DNA of 45,201 bases from Bacteroidales bacterium (GTDB lineage: Bacteria > Bacteroidota > Bacteroidia > Bacteroidales > UBA932): positions 1 through 45,201 of the forward strand of contig JAQXKS010000050.1 of assembly GCA_029010575.1 (NCBI GenBank), in the 5' to 3' direction. Shown here one piece after another: positions 1-9,741 of the stretch (its first letter is position 1; each line of letters opens with the position of its first letter). A program made the translations under genes and the position numbers. The notes under the pieces are model-generated. The model did not search any database and was not told where the DNA came from. It saw only the letters and a list, made by a program, of their open reading frames with translations.

Positions 1-1355
1 TCGTCAATTCCCATAGGAGAAGTGAAGAGGGCATACAGTGCTCCTGCCTCACCACCTTTGGTGTCGAGTGTAAGAACTCCCACATAATCATATCCTGCGA
101 AGTCCTTCACTGCTGACTGGTCTTGTGCAGCGAGCTCCTCATAGTCGAAATATCTTATTGAAGGAACTACCTCGAGAGAAGATGATTCAGCTGCAGTAGT
201 TGTGAAATCCTTTCTGAAGAGTCCTGATGTGAACTGTCCACCTTCGAGTCCGAATGCAAAGAGTGAATATGAGGTCTCGGGGTTGAGAGAGGTGATGTCA
301 TCGTCAATTGGACCGAAGACATATTTCAGGTTGAATTTCAGACCGAAGTATTCTGCGATTTCCTGATCGCTCTTTCCGGATATCTCATTTGAGGGAACCA
401 GTACTATGGAATAAGAGTCGTTGTTGGAAGGGACGATGTTCACATGGGCACTTCTTGAGCCGACTTCTGTGACGGTAATCTCTATGGTGATACCGGAAAC
501 GGTAACAGCTTCTGTTTTGAATTCTGAGATTGCCACATCCGTAGAGACAAGTGCAGTCTCTTCATCGAGTGCGAAGACTCCGAGATAGTAACTGGTAGTT
601 GCTGAAAGAGCCATGTTCACCCTCTTTTCTCCTCTGTAGGCTGTGCTCAGGAACATTGAAGGGGTGTATCCGTATTGGCTGTACTCTTTTACATAGTCAT
701 TCCAGTTGTTTGTAAAGTACTCTTCGGGTGAGAGTCCGGTGTCGCTGACGAATGATACGGGATGGGCTTCTATCACATAGGGAAAGTTCTCGGAGGGTTT
801 TACAGAGACTTCAATGTTTGCTCCGTCTACTGTGTAGTTCACTTCGAAATCGATCTCCTGCTTGGAGACTTCAGGAGTGCGGAAGGTCTTTCTGTAAACT
901 TTTGTGGTCGCTTTCCATCCTTGCGCCGGATCCACTCCGTATGCGTAGATCTGGTATTCTGTGTCAGGATCCTGCCTGTCAAAGACCTTGCCTTTGGTAT
1001 CACCTTTTGCGGTAAACATTCCCCATGCTTCATCTTCTGAGATATTCAGATCTTCGGACACCTGCCTGATGGTAGCTATGTCGCTCTCGATAAGGGCACT
1101 GTCGTCATTGAGCAGACCTTTCTCGCTGAGGTATTGGGTAGTTGAAAGAATAAAGAAATAGGTGAGTTCCTTATCTTCAGGGGTAATGTCCACTTTGAAC
1201 GATGAGGCGGTAATGTCATAAACGTCGATGGTCAAATCAACATTTGTCGAATCAGCCGGCTTGTCAGGATCCGGTTTTGTTTCCTCTTTTTTGTTGCAGC
1301 TTATGATTGTAAACGCTGCAAATGCAGAGATGAGTAGTAAAAACGCTTTCTTCAT
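1..1355 (-). CDS. Surface lipoprotein with tandem FN3-like repeats (3' end outside window)
   Basis: Open frame from the ATG at 1355 to the left edge, about 451 codons, so the C-terminus is missing. It starts MKKAFLLLISAF and has a lipobox ending IISC with Cys20, then a charged, Pro-rich linker, as in exported Bacteroidota lipoproteins. The visible part holds at least three repeats of roughly 110-130 residues, each closing on a similar strand (PDTEYQIYAYGVD, ATTSYYLGVFALD, PETSYSLFAFGLE), which resembles fibronectin-type III or other beta-sandwich repeats. The ATG lies 12 bases after the stop of the TolC-family gene, so it is probably the last gene of the efflux operon. I do not recognise a specific family and assign no function; cell-surface binding would be a guess. 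Confidence 0.85.
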   Translation of the reverse strand, partial: MKKAFLLLISAFAAFTIISCNKKEETKPDPDKPADSTNVDLTIDVYDITASSFKVDITPEDKELTYFFILSTTQYLSEKGLLNDDSALIESDIATIRQVSEDLNISEDEAWGMFTAKGDTKGKVFDRQDPDTEYQIYAYGVDPAQGWKATTKVYRKTFRTPEVSKQEIDFEVNYTVDGANIEVSVKPSENFPYVIEAHPVSFVSDTGLSPEEYFTNNWNDYVKEYSQYGYTPSMFLSTAYRGEKRVNMALSATTSYYLGVFALDEETALVSTDVAISEFKTEAVTVSGITIEITVTEVGSRSAHVNIVPSNNDSYSIVLVPSNEISGKSDQEIAEYFGLKFNLKYVFGPIDDDITSLNPETSYSLFAFGLEGGQFTSGLFRKDFTTTAAESSSLEVVPSIRYFDYEELAAQDQSAVKDFAGYDYVGVLTLDTKGGEAGALYALFTSPMGID

Positions 1356-1367
1356 ATTTTTGATTGT

Positions 1368-2756
1368 TTATAATGTCCATCCTCCGCCTAAGGACTTGTA
1401 TAATGTTATCAAACATATATATTCGTCTCTTACAGCCTTGCTGAAAGTCCTTTGGGCGTTAAAGTACGCTCTTTGTGCGTCCAGTACATCGATGTAGCTG
1501 ATATAGCCATTTATGTACTGAAAGGCCGCTAAATTAACATATTTTCTTGATGATTCAAGAAGATTGTTCATTAAAATTACGTTTTCCTTGGAAGAGAGAT
1601 ACTCAGCAACTGAGTTGCTTACCTCCTTGAAAGCTGTCAGAACTGCTTTCTCGTATTGTAGTCTGGCTCCTTCGTATGCTGCTACTGCCGCTTCATACTT
1701 GGATTTTCTCTTTCCGAATGAGAATAGAGGGGCTGTCAGATCTCCTATCACATACGTCAGAGGGGCGGTAAGGAAGCCTGCAAATCCGTTGTTCTCGAAT
1801 CCGCCTTCAAGGGTAATTGTGAATCTGGGAAAACGATCTGCCCATGCATATCCGGCCTTGGCCATGGCAGACTGAAGGGCGTACTCGGCAGCTTTGACAT
1901 CGGGTCTTCTCTTTATCAGGTCAGAGGGCAGTCCCAGTGGGGTGCTCTCGGTATAGAGTATCTGTTTGTCGAATCCGATTCGCTCTATTTCTCCGGGCAT
2001 TCTGCCTGTGAGGAATGAGATCTCATTCTCCTTTATTATTATTCTCTTTTCGATTTCCGGAAGGAGTGCGGCAGCATCTGCGAGTGACACTTTTGCCTGT
2101 TGGTATGGTATCTCCGTGGTCAGCCCTCCTTCAAATCTGAGTTTCGCTATGCGTAGGTTCTCCTGGCGTGTCTCTATTGTCTTGCGGATTATGTCCGCTT
2201 CATTATCGAGTGCTACAAGCTCGAAATAGGCTGTTGCAATATCTGCTATGAGAGTTATCTGCAGAGCCCTTTTCCCTTCGATGCTTTTCATATATTCTGC
2301 AAGTGCCCCTTTGTTGGAATACCGGATTCTGCCGAAGAAATCAGCTTCCCATGAGAGCGTAAGTTTGGCAGCTACCTCCACATCTTCCACGAATCCTTTT
2401 CCACTTTTCTCGTTGGTCTCTCTGTCGACGTATGCTCTTGCCCCCAATGATGGATACCAGCCTGACTGTTCCACTCTGTAGAGCTTCTGCAGCTCTTCCA
2501 CGCGTGAGGCGGCTGTCAAGAGATCCTTGTTGTTCTCCAATGCCTCTGTTATCAGATTGCTCAGCAGTGAGTCTGTAATAAGACAGCTCCACTGTATGTC
2601 TGCAAAACAGAGTGAATCACTTTCTGTCCTCCCCGGCATAGAATCTGGAATTGAAAGCTCCGGGGATGAGAGTCTCTTTTCCACAGAACAGCTTGTTGCC
2701 GTAAACAGTATGGTGGCTAAAATGAATATTCCCTTTGTTGTCTTTTTTTGCTTCAT
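1368..2756 (-). CDS. TolC/OprM-family outer membrane efflux lipoprotein
   Basis: A 462-residue outer-membrane channel of a tripartite RND efflux system. The N-terminus MKQKKTTKGIFILATILF leads to a lipobox ending TATSC (Cys23), so the mature protein is lipid-anchored like OprM/CusC. The body has two related halves of long amphipathic helices rich in Ala, Glu and Arg (for example SRVEELQKLYRVEQSG near the start and DLIKRRPDVKAAEYAL later), as in the outer membrane efflux protein family. The frame stays open upstream into the RND gene, but the ATG at 2756 overlaps the RND stop in an ATGA junction and begins the signal peptide, so I take that start. Substrate is unknown. Confidence 0.92.
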   Translation of the reverse strand: MKQKKTTKGIFILATILFTATSCSVEKRLSSPELSIPDSMPGRTESDSLCFADIQWSCLITDSLLSNLITEALENNKDLLTAASRVEELQKLYRVEQSGWYPSLGARAYVDRETNEKSGKGFVEDVEVAAKLTLSWEADFFGRIRYSNKGALAEYMKSIEGKRALQITLIADIATAYFELVALDNEADIIRKTIETRQENLRIAKLRFEGGLTTEIPYQQAKVSLADAAALLPEIEKRIIIKENEISFLTGRMPGEIERIGFDKQILYTESTPLGLPSDLIKRRPDVKAAEYALQSAMAKAGYAWADRFPRFTITLEGGFENNGFAGFLTAPLTYVIGDLTAPLFSFGKRKSKYEAAVAAYEGARLQYEKAVLTAFKEVSNSVAEYLSSKENVILMNNLLESSRKYVNLAAFQYINGYISYIDVLDAQRAYFNAQRTFSKAVRDEYICLITLYKSLGGGWTL

Positions 2757-5700
2757 GCTTTCACTCTTCTTTTGTTTAAATAATCTTTGAGCCTGTAAAT
2801 CCAGACAAAAAAGAATGGAACGAGGACTATGCCCACTGTGACGGCAATTATCATTCCGAAGAATACACCGACACCTATGCATCTGCGGCTTGCCGAACCA
2901 GGTCCGGAGGCCAAAACCAAAGGAAGCATTCCGAGGATGAATGTTAATGATGTCATGAGTATGGGACGGAATCTGAGTGTGCCTGCGATGACTGCTGCTT
3001 CGAGTGGATTCTTGCCCTCTTTTATGAGCTCTTTTGCATATTCGACAATGAGAATAGCGTTTTTCGCAGCAAGGCCTATGAGCATCACAAGACCAATCTG
3101 CAGAAAGACGTTGTTCTCCAGTCCGAATATGATAATTCCTGCAAATGCCCCGATACATGCTACTGGCAGTGAGAGCAGGACTGATATTGGAATGCTCCAG
3201 CTTTCATACTGGGCACATAGAAACAGGAATACAAAGACAAAGGCGAGGAGGATCACTATCCCTGTCTGTCCGCTCTGCATCTTCTCTTGGTAAGAGAGCC
3301 CGCTCCATTCGATTCCCACATCTTTGGGAAGTTTCTCCCTTACGATCTCTTCGAGGGCAGCCATTGCTTCTGATGAACTGTAACCCTCTGCAGCTTCACC
3401 GGAGATTCCTGCGCTATTGTACATATTGAATCTTTTTATCGTACCGGGACCTGTGGTGTACTCTGTGGTGCTTAGAGAAGTGATTGGTATCATTGTCTTC
3501 TGGGATGTTCTGACAAAGTAGAGATTCATGTTGTCACTGTTGGCCCTGTAGGGGGCATCTGCCTGGAGGTAAACTCTGTAAACCCTATTGAAAAGGTTAA
3601 AGTCATTTACGTAGACAGATCCAGTGAAGGTTTTCATGGTAGTGAAAATGTCGGCTACCGATACTCCCATAAGTTTAGCCATATCTCTATCGACATCGAT
3701 GAAGAGCTGTGGAATATCCTTCTGCATTGAGGAATTAACCCTCATAAGTTCTTGTCTGGTCGATGCGTAGTGTAGAAGTGTATCAGTTGCTGCCTGAAGT
3801 TCAGCATAGGTGGTATTGCCCTTTGCTTCAAGTGCCATCTCAAAGCCCCCTGATGTTCCAAGACCAGGAATAACGGCTGGTGAACTCAGGTAGACCTTGC
3901 TTTCGGGGTATCCGGAGAGTTCCTTTTTGAGCTGTTCCATGAACCGGGATATTTTTTTCTCCTTTCTCTCTTTCCATGGTTTGAGAATTACAGTGAGCTG
4001 GCTCCTTGATGAATTGGTTCCTATGACAGGGCTGGAACCATCTACATTGAGTACATGTTTTACATCCGGATGTGCCATTATATCCTTTATAGCACGTGCT
4101 GATACTTCCCGAGTCCTTTCAAGTGATGTCCCTTCTGGAAGTTCAAGCTCTACAGTGAAGTATCCCTGATCTTCAATAGGAATAAAGCTCTGGGGAACAA
4201 AGCGGATCATGAAAATTATGGCGATAATCGAGACTCCGTACCAGAAGAATACCTTTTTAGAATTACGTACACTCGCCTCTATAAGTCTGCCGTAAATGAT
4301 ATTTCCCTTTTCTATCCACCTGTCTATAGTTCTGAATATTATGTTTTTCGGTCTTTGATTACTATCAGCTGACTTGAGGAAAAGCGCACACATTACGGGG
4401 CTGAGTGTCAGGGCTACTATGGTAGATATTATCACGGAAACTGCAATGGTAAGAGTGAACTGTCTGTACAGCATTCCGGTAATTCCTGAGAGAAAACTTA
4501 CAGGTACAAATACCGCACACAGTACAAGGGACATGGCGATTAGGGCACTTCCGATCTCCTGCATGGCCTTCTTGGATGCTTGTGCGGGGGAGAGTCCCTC
4601 GCTTCGCATAATCCTGTCTACATTCTCGACTACAACAATCGCATCGTCCACCACGGTGCCGATTGCCAGGACCATTCCCAACAGGGTAAGCGTGTTGAGG
4701 CTGAATCCGAATGCAAGCATTACTCCGAATGTCCCAATAAGTGATATGGGAACAGCAATGGCAGGTATTAGTGTCGCCCGCCAGCTCTGAAGAGATAGGA
4801 AGACCACTAGTATCACTAGTACAAGCGCCTCAAAGAGGGTCTTGTAAACCTCTTTGATGGATTGTTTGATATATTGTGTCATATCAAATGGGATATCGTA
4901 TGTGATCCCTTCAGGAAAACTCAGGCTGATCTCCTCCATTGCTTTGCGTACATCTGAGGCGACCTGGACTGCGTTCATTCCCGGGAGCATCTTTATTTCC
5001 ATTACTGCCGCATTCTCCCCATCTATACCGCTCTCCGTAGAGTAGGACTGAGCTTCCAGTGAAATCTCTGCTACATCCCTAAGTCTCAATATGGACCCTT
5101 CGTTGTCAGCTCTGATAACTATGTCTTCGAACTCTTTTACACTTGAGAGCCTTCCTCGTGCGACAATAGGAATGGTTATATCCACATTCTCCATCGGCTG
5201 CTGTCCAAGCACTCCTGCCGCAGACTCCCTGTTCTGCTCCTTGATGGCATTCTGAAGATCCTGAACTGTAAGTCCCATAGCTGCAAGCTTCTCTGGCTGA
5301 ACTTTCACTTGCATCGCATAGTAGCGGCTTCCGACATTGGATACCTGACCCACCCCCTTGACACGTCTGAGCATGTCTACAACATTGAGTGTTGCGTAGT
5401 TGCTCAGGTATATTTCATCGAATTTGGGATCATTGGAGTTCAATGTGATTGTCATCAGTTTTCCGGAGGCCTGTTTGTCGATGGATATTCCGTTCTGGAC
5501 TACCTCTGCCGGAAGTCTTGCTTCGGCCGCCTTGACTCTGTTCTGTATCTCGACTGCAGCCAGGTCAGGGTTAGTGTTAATGTCGAATGTAATGCTTACT
5601 GAAAATGTTCCGGTATTGGTACTGCTGGATTCCATGTACAACATGCCGGGTGTGCCGTTGAGAACCTGTTCAATGGGTGTGGCAACGGCTTGGGAGACAG

Positions 5701-5869
5701 TCTCTGCCCCTGCACCGGGATATGATGCAGAGACTTTGACCACAGGGGGAACAATGTTAGGATACTGGTCTACTGGGAGCAGTACCATCCCGATTACTCC
5801 CACTATTACTATTACTATGGAGATAACCGTCGAAAAGATAGGACGGTCAATAAAAAAATCACTCTTCAT
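2753..5869 (-). CDS. RND efflux transporter, AcrB/MexB (HAE1) type
   Basis: A 1038-residue inner-membrane proton-driven drug/solute exporter of normal length for HAE1-type pumps. It starts MKSDFFIDRPIFSTVISIVI, the usual first transmembrane segment. The proton-relay pair in TM4 is Asp408-Asp409 in GTVVDDAIVVVENV, matching AcrB Asp407/Asp408, and the TM10 lysine is in GLAAKNAILIVEYAKE. Two large periplasmic porter/docking loops separate the two six-helix halves. The start overlaps the 3' end of the fusion-protein gene by 11 bases and the stop overlaps the channel gene by 4, so the three are translationally coupled. Two adjacent acidic residues in TM4 favour the drug/HAE1 subfamily over heavy-metal pumps; substrate is not deducible. 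Confidence 0.96.
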   Translation of the reverse strand: MKSDFFIDRPIFSTVISIVIVIVGVIGMVLLPVDQYPNIVPPVVKVSASYPGAGAETVSQAVATPIEQVLNGTPGMLYMESSSTNTGTFSVSITFDINTNPDLAAVEIQNRVKAAEARLPAEVVQNGISIDKQASGKLMTITLNSNDPKFDEIYLSNYATLNVVDMLRRVKGVGQVSNVGSRYYAMQVKVQPEKLAAMGLTVQDLQNAIKEQNRESAAGVLGQQPMENVDITIPIVARGRLSSVKEFEDIVIRADNEGSILRLRDVAEISLEAQSYSTESGIDGENAAVMEIKMLPGMNAVQVASDVRKAMEEISLSFPEGITYDIPFDMTQYIKQSIKEVYKTLFEALVLVILVVFLSLQSWRATLIPAIAVPISLIGTFGVMLAFGFSLNTLTLLGMVLAIGTVVDDAIVVVENVDRIMRSEGLSPAQASKKAMQEIGSALIAMSLVLCAVFVPVSFLSGITGMLYRQFTLTIAVSVIISTIVALTLSPVMCALFLKSADSNQRPKNIIFRTIDRWIEKGNIIYGRLIEASVRNSKKVFFWYGVSIIAIIFMIRFVPQSFIPIEDQGYFTVELELPEGTSLERTREVSARAIKDIMAHPDVKHVLNVDGSSPVIGTNSSRSQLTVILKPWKERKEKKISRFMEQLKKELSGYPESKVYLSSPAVIPGLGTSGGFEMALEAKGNTTYAELQAATDTLLHYASTRQELMRVNSSMQKDIPQLFIDVDRDMAKLMGVSVADIFTTMKTFTGSVYVNDFNLFNRVYRVYLQADAPYRANSDNMNLYFVRTSQKTMIPITSLSTTEYTTGPGTIKRFNMYNSAGISGEAAEGYSSSEAMAALEEIVREKLPKDVGIEWSGLSYQEKMQSGQTGIVILLAFVFVFLFLCAQYESWSIPISVLLSLPVACIGAFAGIIIFGLENNVFLQIGLVMLIGLAAKNAILIVEYAKELIKEGKNPLEAAVIAGTLRFRPILMTSLTFILGMLPLVLASGPGSASRRCIGVGVFFGMIIAVTVGIVLVPFFFVWIYRLKDYLNKRRVKA

Positions 5870-7079
5870 TCTCCTGGCTCTTCTTTAGTTCTACTTTCAT
5901 ACCATGACTTAGCTTGTGGTATCCTTCGGTTATTATCATCTCATCTTTTCCGAGTCCCCTCTCAACTATGGCGTCGTTATTCACTCTGGGGCCAATTTCC
6001 ACGAATCTCTTCTCCACGACGTTGTCTTTACGCACTACGAAGATATAGGCACCCCCCTTTTCTATGACAATAGACTTGTTGGGGACTACAATAGCATCCT
6101 CTCTCACGTCCATCAGCAGTTTGACCTTTGTCAGCTGTCCTGAAAGCAGAATGTGGTCAGGATTGGGCATTTGAGCCCTTACTGAGAATGTCCCTGTATT
6201 TGGATCCACCTTAGGATCAGCGAAGTCTACAACTCCTCTGACTGGGTATTCGGTATTGTCGGCAAGTGTGATGGTTATATAGGGATTCCATGCACGGGTC
6301 TCGTTCTGGTGACCTATGTTTACATTTCTTTCCTTGCACTTGAGATAGTCCAGAGCTGTCATACTGAAATTTATCTGTACAGTGTCGCTGTTTACAACTG
6401 TGGCAAGCAGTGATTTGCCACCTGGTCCTACGAGCGTTCCGACATCAGCGGCTCTTTCGCTGATAAAACCAGATATGGGAGATCGTATTTCTGTGTAGCT
6501 CAATGCTATTTTTGCCTGAGTCAGGTCAGCTTCGTTCATTGCCACTTCAGCATTTGCACCTTCGTATGCGGCAATGGCATTGTCAAGATCCAGTTTACTT
6601 GCAGCGTTCTCTGCATAGAGGGGCTTGATACGATCCAAGTCTCTCTTGGCTTTCTCTGCCAGAAATTTGCTTTTTTCGAGCTGTGCCTCAGCTTTTTCCA
6701 CTTTTGCTTTGTAGACTTTGGGGTCGATAGTAAAGAGCAGGTCGTTCTTTTTCACATAACCACCCTCTTCAAAGTGCATTTTTTCAAGGTAGCCTTCAAC
6801 TCTTGCCCTTATCTCCACGTGCTGTTTGGCCTTGATTTTACCGGCATATTCCACATAGATGCCGACATTTTCGATTCGTACCGGTTCTGCCTGAACTACA
6901 GGCAGGATCTCTACACTCTCTTTAGGCCATTTGTAGTAGATAATTATGGAAATACCTGTCAGCAATACAACTGCAATCGCAGTAATCAGGATATTCCTGT
7001 TTCTTTTTTTCATCTTCAATCTCTTCAGCACAGAAGAGCCTGCCTCTGAAAACTTCTCAGTAGGGATATTAATCTGCAT
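5859..7079 (-). CDS. RND efflux periplasmic adaptor (membrane fusion protein)
   Basis: A 406-residue adaptor joining the RND pump to the TolC-like channel. A hydrophobic helix at about residues 29-48 anchors or exports it. Next comes the split lipoyl/biotinyl-like domain (AGKIKAKQHVEIRARVEGYLEK), an alpha-hairpin (about residues 120-195), the second lipoyl half (YTEIRSPISGFISER), and beta-barrel and membrane-proximal domains, as in AcrA/MexA. Met1 at 7079 gives an unusually long cytoplasmic tail; Met23 (7013), starting KKRNRN just before the hydrophobic stretch, is a credible alternative start. It follows menA after 71 bases on the same strand, in a gap where I found no convincing TAnnTTTG promoter. 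Confidence 0.94.
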   Translation of the reverse strand: MQINIPTEKFSEAGSSVLKRLKMKKRNRNILITAIAVVLLTGISIIIYYKWPKESVEILPVVQAEPVRIENVGIYVEYAGKIKAKQHVEIRARVEGYLEKMHFEEGGYVKKNDLLFTIDPKVYKAKVEKAEAQLEKSKFLAEKAKRDLDRIKPLYAENAASKLDLDNAIAAYEGANAEVAMNEADLTQAKIALSYTEIRSPISGFISERAADVGTLVGPGGKSLLATVVNSDTVQINFSMTALDYLKCKERNVNIGHQNETRAWNPYITITLADNTEYPVRGVVDFADPKVDPNTGTFSVRAQMPNPDHILLSGQLTKVKLLMDVREDAIVVPNKSIVIEKGGAYIFVVRKDNVVEKRFVEIGPRVNNDAIVERGLGKDEMIITEGYHKLSHGMKVELKKSQENEE

Positions 7080-7150
7080 GTTTTATTTATTAAAATATGT
7101 GATACGAAGAAGTACTAAACAAAAATCGTGCGCAAATAATTGCTTTTAGA

Positions 7151-8053
7151 CTATATTAGGAAGGCAAGAGATGAAAATATACTGAATAATAAAATATTAC
7201 GAGATGTTTTTCCGAGGAAATAATTTAAATTAACGAGTGATTCTTTACGAAATTGCAGGCTGGTAAGTATGTGTAGAGTGATGTAAGGAACCAATAGTAC
7301 CATTTGTGGAAATCCTTTTACATTATAAATTGAAAAACCTATGAACAGGATGGCAATAATACCACAAATAATATATAGGTGCCGCCCCGTCTTTTCCCCC
7401 AGACGTACTACAATGGTTTTCTTTCCGGAAATCAGATCCTCGTTGACATCTCTGACATTATTGACCACCAAAAGGGTATCAGTGGCGAATCCCATAGCAA
7501 ATCCGGCTGTAACAGATGATAGACTCCAAGTGCCAGTGAGTAGATATACGGTGACAGCAACCGGGATAAGCCCGAAGAATAGTATAACCAAAATGTCACC
7601 TAATCCAGAATAAGAAAAGTGCGTACTGTAGACAAATGCAAAGAATAGGCATAACAGACCGACCAAAATCATCCATGGCCCACCAGCTATGGCAAGAGGC
7701 AATCCCGCTGCTATAGAGGCGACAGATGCAATAATGATCGCTTTTTTCATTGCAATGAGAGAAATCTTGCCTGTGGAAAGCTGCCTTTCCGGACCTATCC
7801 TGTCTTCTCTGTCGCTTCCTTTTTTGAAGTCTACATAGTCGTTTGCCAGATTGGCAACAATCTGCATGAAAAGAGCAAAGAGCATTGCACATATCGCTAT
7901 CCACCACTCAAACCTCCTTCCTTCATAGTGAGAGCAGAGGTGGTAGCTTAATGAACATGCCAGAATAACAGGAGCAGCGGCTCCTGAGAGTGTTTTTGGA
8001 CGTATTGCTTTAATCCATACGAGAATGGACTCCTTACTCATCTTTAGATACAT
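7151..8053 (-). CDS. menA: 1,4-dihydroxy-2-naphthoate polyprenyltransferase (MenA)
   Basis: An integral-membrane UbiA-superfamily prenyltransferase that attaches a polyprenyl chain to 1,4-dihydroxy-2-naphthoate in menaquinone synthesis. The N-terminal KAIRPKTLSGAAAPV and the two Asp-rich motifs NDYVDFKKGSD and NNVRDVNED (prenyl diphosphate/Mg binding) are diagnostic, and the protein has about eight hydrophobic helices over 300 residues. The start is ambiguous. ATG at 8053 overlaps the antiporter gene by 20 bases; the ATG four codons later (8041, MSKESILVW) overlaps by only 8 and may be the real one. No other men gene is in the window. Confidence 0.93.
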   Translation of the reverse strand: MYLKMSKESILVWIKAIRPKTLSGAAAPVILACSLSYHLCSHYEGRRFEWWIAICAMLFALFMQIVANLANDYVDFKKGSDREDRIGPERQLSTGKISLIAMKKAIIIASVASIAAGLPLAIAGGPWMILVGLLCLFFAFVYSTHFSYSGLGDILVILFFGLIPVAVTVYLLTGTWSLSSVTAGFAMGFATDTLLVVNNVRDVNEDLISGKKTIVVRLGEKTGRHLYIICGIIAILFIGFSIYNVKGFPQMVLLVPYITLHILTSLQFRKESLVNLNYFLGKTSRNILLFSIFSSLAFLI

Positions 8054-9668
8054 TTTTGAGCACTTTGTTGATAACCATTATATCGTTCTCTTCCACCTTT
8101 GTGCTTCCTCTGGGAATAATGGTCTGGTTACCTCTTTGAATCAATACTATCAACTCATCGGGAGAGGGTGAATATTCGAAAACCCTCCTGCCTATCCATT
8201 CGTTGCCCTTCTCTATCTTGCGTTCGCTCAAGTGAATGACCTGATCATCCTGGAAATTTCTGGCTGTCATGACCACTCTGTCACCGGTTGTAATTTTGGT
8301 ATTCCCGTTTGGAATAATAGTCCTATCATCTCTTATTATCAAAGCTACCAGGGCATCTCTGGGAATTTCTAGATTTTTAAGAATCTTGCCATTCCATCTG
8401 TCTTCTTCAGTGATGTCAAAATAGAAGAAATCTATGTCGGTATCTACAGTGTAGTCGGTAAATGTCTTCATGATATCCTCATTCTTGTCTATCATATTGA
8501 GTTTGCGGGATACCCATGGAATGAGTGAACCCTGTATGGAAATTGACAGAAGGACTATAGTGAAGACAATATTGAAAAGTCCTGTCTCGTCTCCGATTAT
8601 CTGCGTTGCGGCCGGGGTGGCCATTATTGCGAAAACAATGGATGCCGCTCCTCTTAGTCCTACAAAGGAGACCAAAGCCTGCTGTTTGAACTTGCATCTG
8701 AAGGGGGAGAGGATTGCAAATACAGAGATGGGACGCGCAACTATGAGCATGAATAACGCAATAGCGATTGCAGGAAGGATAACTTTCGGCATCTGGGAAG
8801 GAAAGGAGAGCAGACCCAGCAAGAAGAATATTATCACCTGCATCAAGCCGTTGATGCCGTCGAAAAAATTCACAAGATGCTTCTTGCCGTTGAACTTTGT
8901 ATTTCCGAGTATAATCCCTACGATATATGCGCTCAAATAACCGTTCCCGCCGACCATACTTGGCATTGCGTATGAAAAGATGGCAAGTGCAAAGACCATA
9001 AGTGTATCAAATGCGCTTGAGGTGTATCTGAGATGTTTTATCAGTCTCGTAAATCCCCATGCGATTAAAATACCCAAGCCCGCTCCATATACCAGTTGTG
9101 CAAAAATCATATATACTATATCCGGAGCGCTGGTATCAGCAGTGATGATGGTAATCATTATCGCTGTGAGCATATATGAGCAAGGGTCGTTGCTACCGCT
9201 TTCGATTTCGAGCATAGAGGCGGTATTGTACTTCAGACCCAGATTCTTTGACCTGAGAATGGAGAAAACTGATGCCGCATCCGTGGAACTTAGGACTGAA
9301 CCGATAAGAAAGCTGAATCTGGGATCCATTCCTAGAACCAGCCAGCAGAAGAGCCCTGTCACCCCTGCTGTTATAAAGACACCCACAGAGGCGAGAAGGC
9401 CGGCTTTTAGTGCGACCGGACGGGCCTGTTTCCAGCTCGTGCCGAAACCTCCGTAAAACATAATGAAGATAAGCGCCACTGTGCATATCTTCTCTGTAAT
9501 AGGAAAGTCACTATACTCTATTCCGAGAATACCGTCAGAGCCGAATAACATACCGAGAATCATAAATGCAAGAAGCATGGGAATTCCTATTTTATCGGAG
9601 ACTTTATTCAAAAGCACGCAGGTGCCGATTACACATGCTGCTATTAATAGATATAGTGACATATTCAA
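8034..9668 (-). CDS. Potassium/proton antiporter, CPA1 family with TrkA-C domains
   Basis: A 544-residue cation/proton antiporter like NhaP2/CvrA. About twelve hydrophobic helices occupy residues 1-385 (Na_H_exchanger domain), including the conserved stretch ESGSNDPCSYML that carries the ion-binding Asp. The C-terminal cytoplasmic part has two TrkA-C/RCK-C-like modules: one around DRTIIPNGNTKITTGDRVV and a second around NQTIIPRGSTKVEENDIMV. It probably exports K+ or Na+ in exchange for protons. Start is ATG 9668, with a second ATG two codons in. Its stop overlaps menA, and a terminator of the upstream nucleotidyltransferase lies in the 73-base gap before it. Confidence 0.93.
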   Translation of the reverse strand: MNMSLYLLIAACVIGTCVLLNKVSDKIGIPMLLAFMILGMLFGSDGILGIEYSDFPITEKICTVALIFIMFYGGFGTSWKQARPVALKAGLLASVGVFITAGVTGLFCWLVLGMDPRFSFLIGSVLSSTDAASVFSILRSKNLGLKYNTASMLEIESGSNDPCSYMLTAIMITIITADTSAPDIVYMIFAQLVYGAGLGILIAWGFTRLIKHLRYTSSAFDTLMVFALAIFSYAMPSMVGGNGYLSAYIVGIILGNTKFNGKKHLVNFFDGINGLMQVIIFFLLGLLSFPSQMPKVILPAIAIALFMLIVARPISVFAILSPFRCKFKQQALVSFVGLRGAASIVFAIMATPAATQIIGDETGLFNIVFTIVLLSISIQGSLIPWVSRKLNMIDKNEDIMKTFTDYTVDTDIDFFYFDITEEDRWNGKILKNLEIPRDALVALIIRDDRTIIPNGNTKITTGDRVVMTARNFQDDQVIHLSERKIEKGNEWIGRRVFEYSPSPDELIVLIQRGNQTIIPRGSTKVEENDIMVINKVLKNVSKDE

Positions 9669-9692
9669 TTGATTGTTATTATGTTAGTATAT

Positions 9693-9727
9693 AAAAAACA
9701 GCTCCGGAACTACAAGTGCCGGAGCTG
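9693..9727 (-). terminator. Rho-independent terminator after the nucleotidyltransferase gene
   Basis: On the minus strand a perfect 9-bp stem, CAGCTCCGG / CCGGAGCTG, with an 11-base loop, is followed by six T residues. It sits 15 bases past the stop at 9742, ends the serC-serA-DUF1015-nucleotidyltransferase unit and separates it from the antiporter gene. Confidence 0.9.
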
Positions 9728-9741
9728 AAAAGGTATATCTT

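Noticed and set aside
2757-3158. 134-codon N-terminal extension of the TolC-family frame
   Set aside because: It lies wholly inside the RND gene in another frame, has no membrane-protein or signal character, and the ATGA junction at 2756 gives a proper lipoprotein start.
4374-4790. 138-codon plus-strand frame inside the RND gene
   Set aside because: It is antisense to conserved transmembrane segments and its composition is a shadow of the real frame; no family resemblance.
7080-7150. Efflux operator/promoter upstream of the fusion protein
   Set aside because: The 71-base gap is A/T-rich but has no exact TAnnTTTG on the minus strand and no clear regulator palindrome; transcription from menA is as likely.
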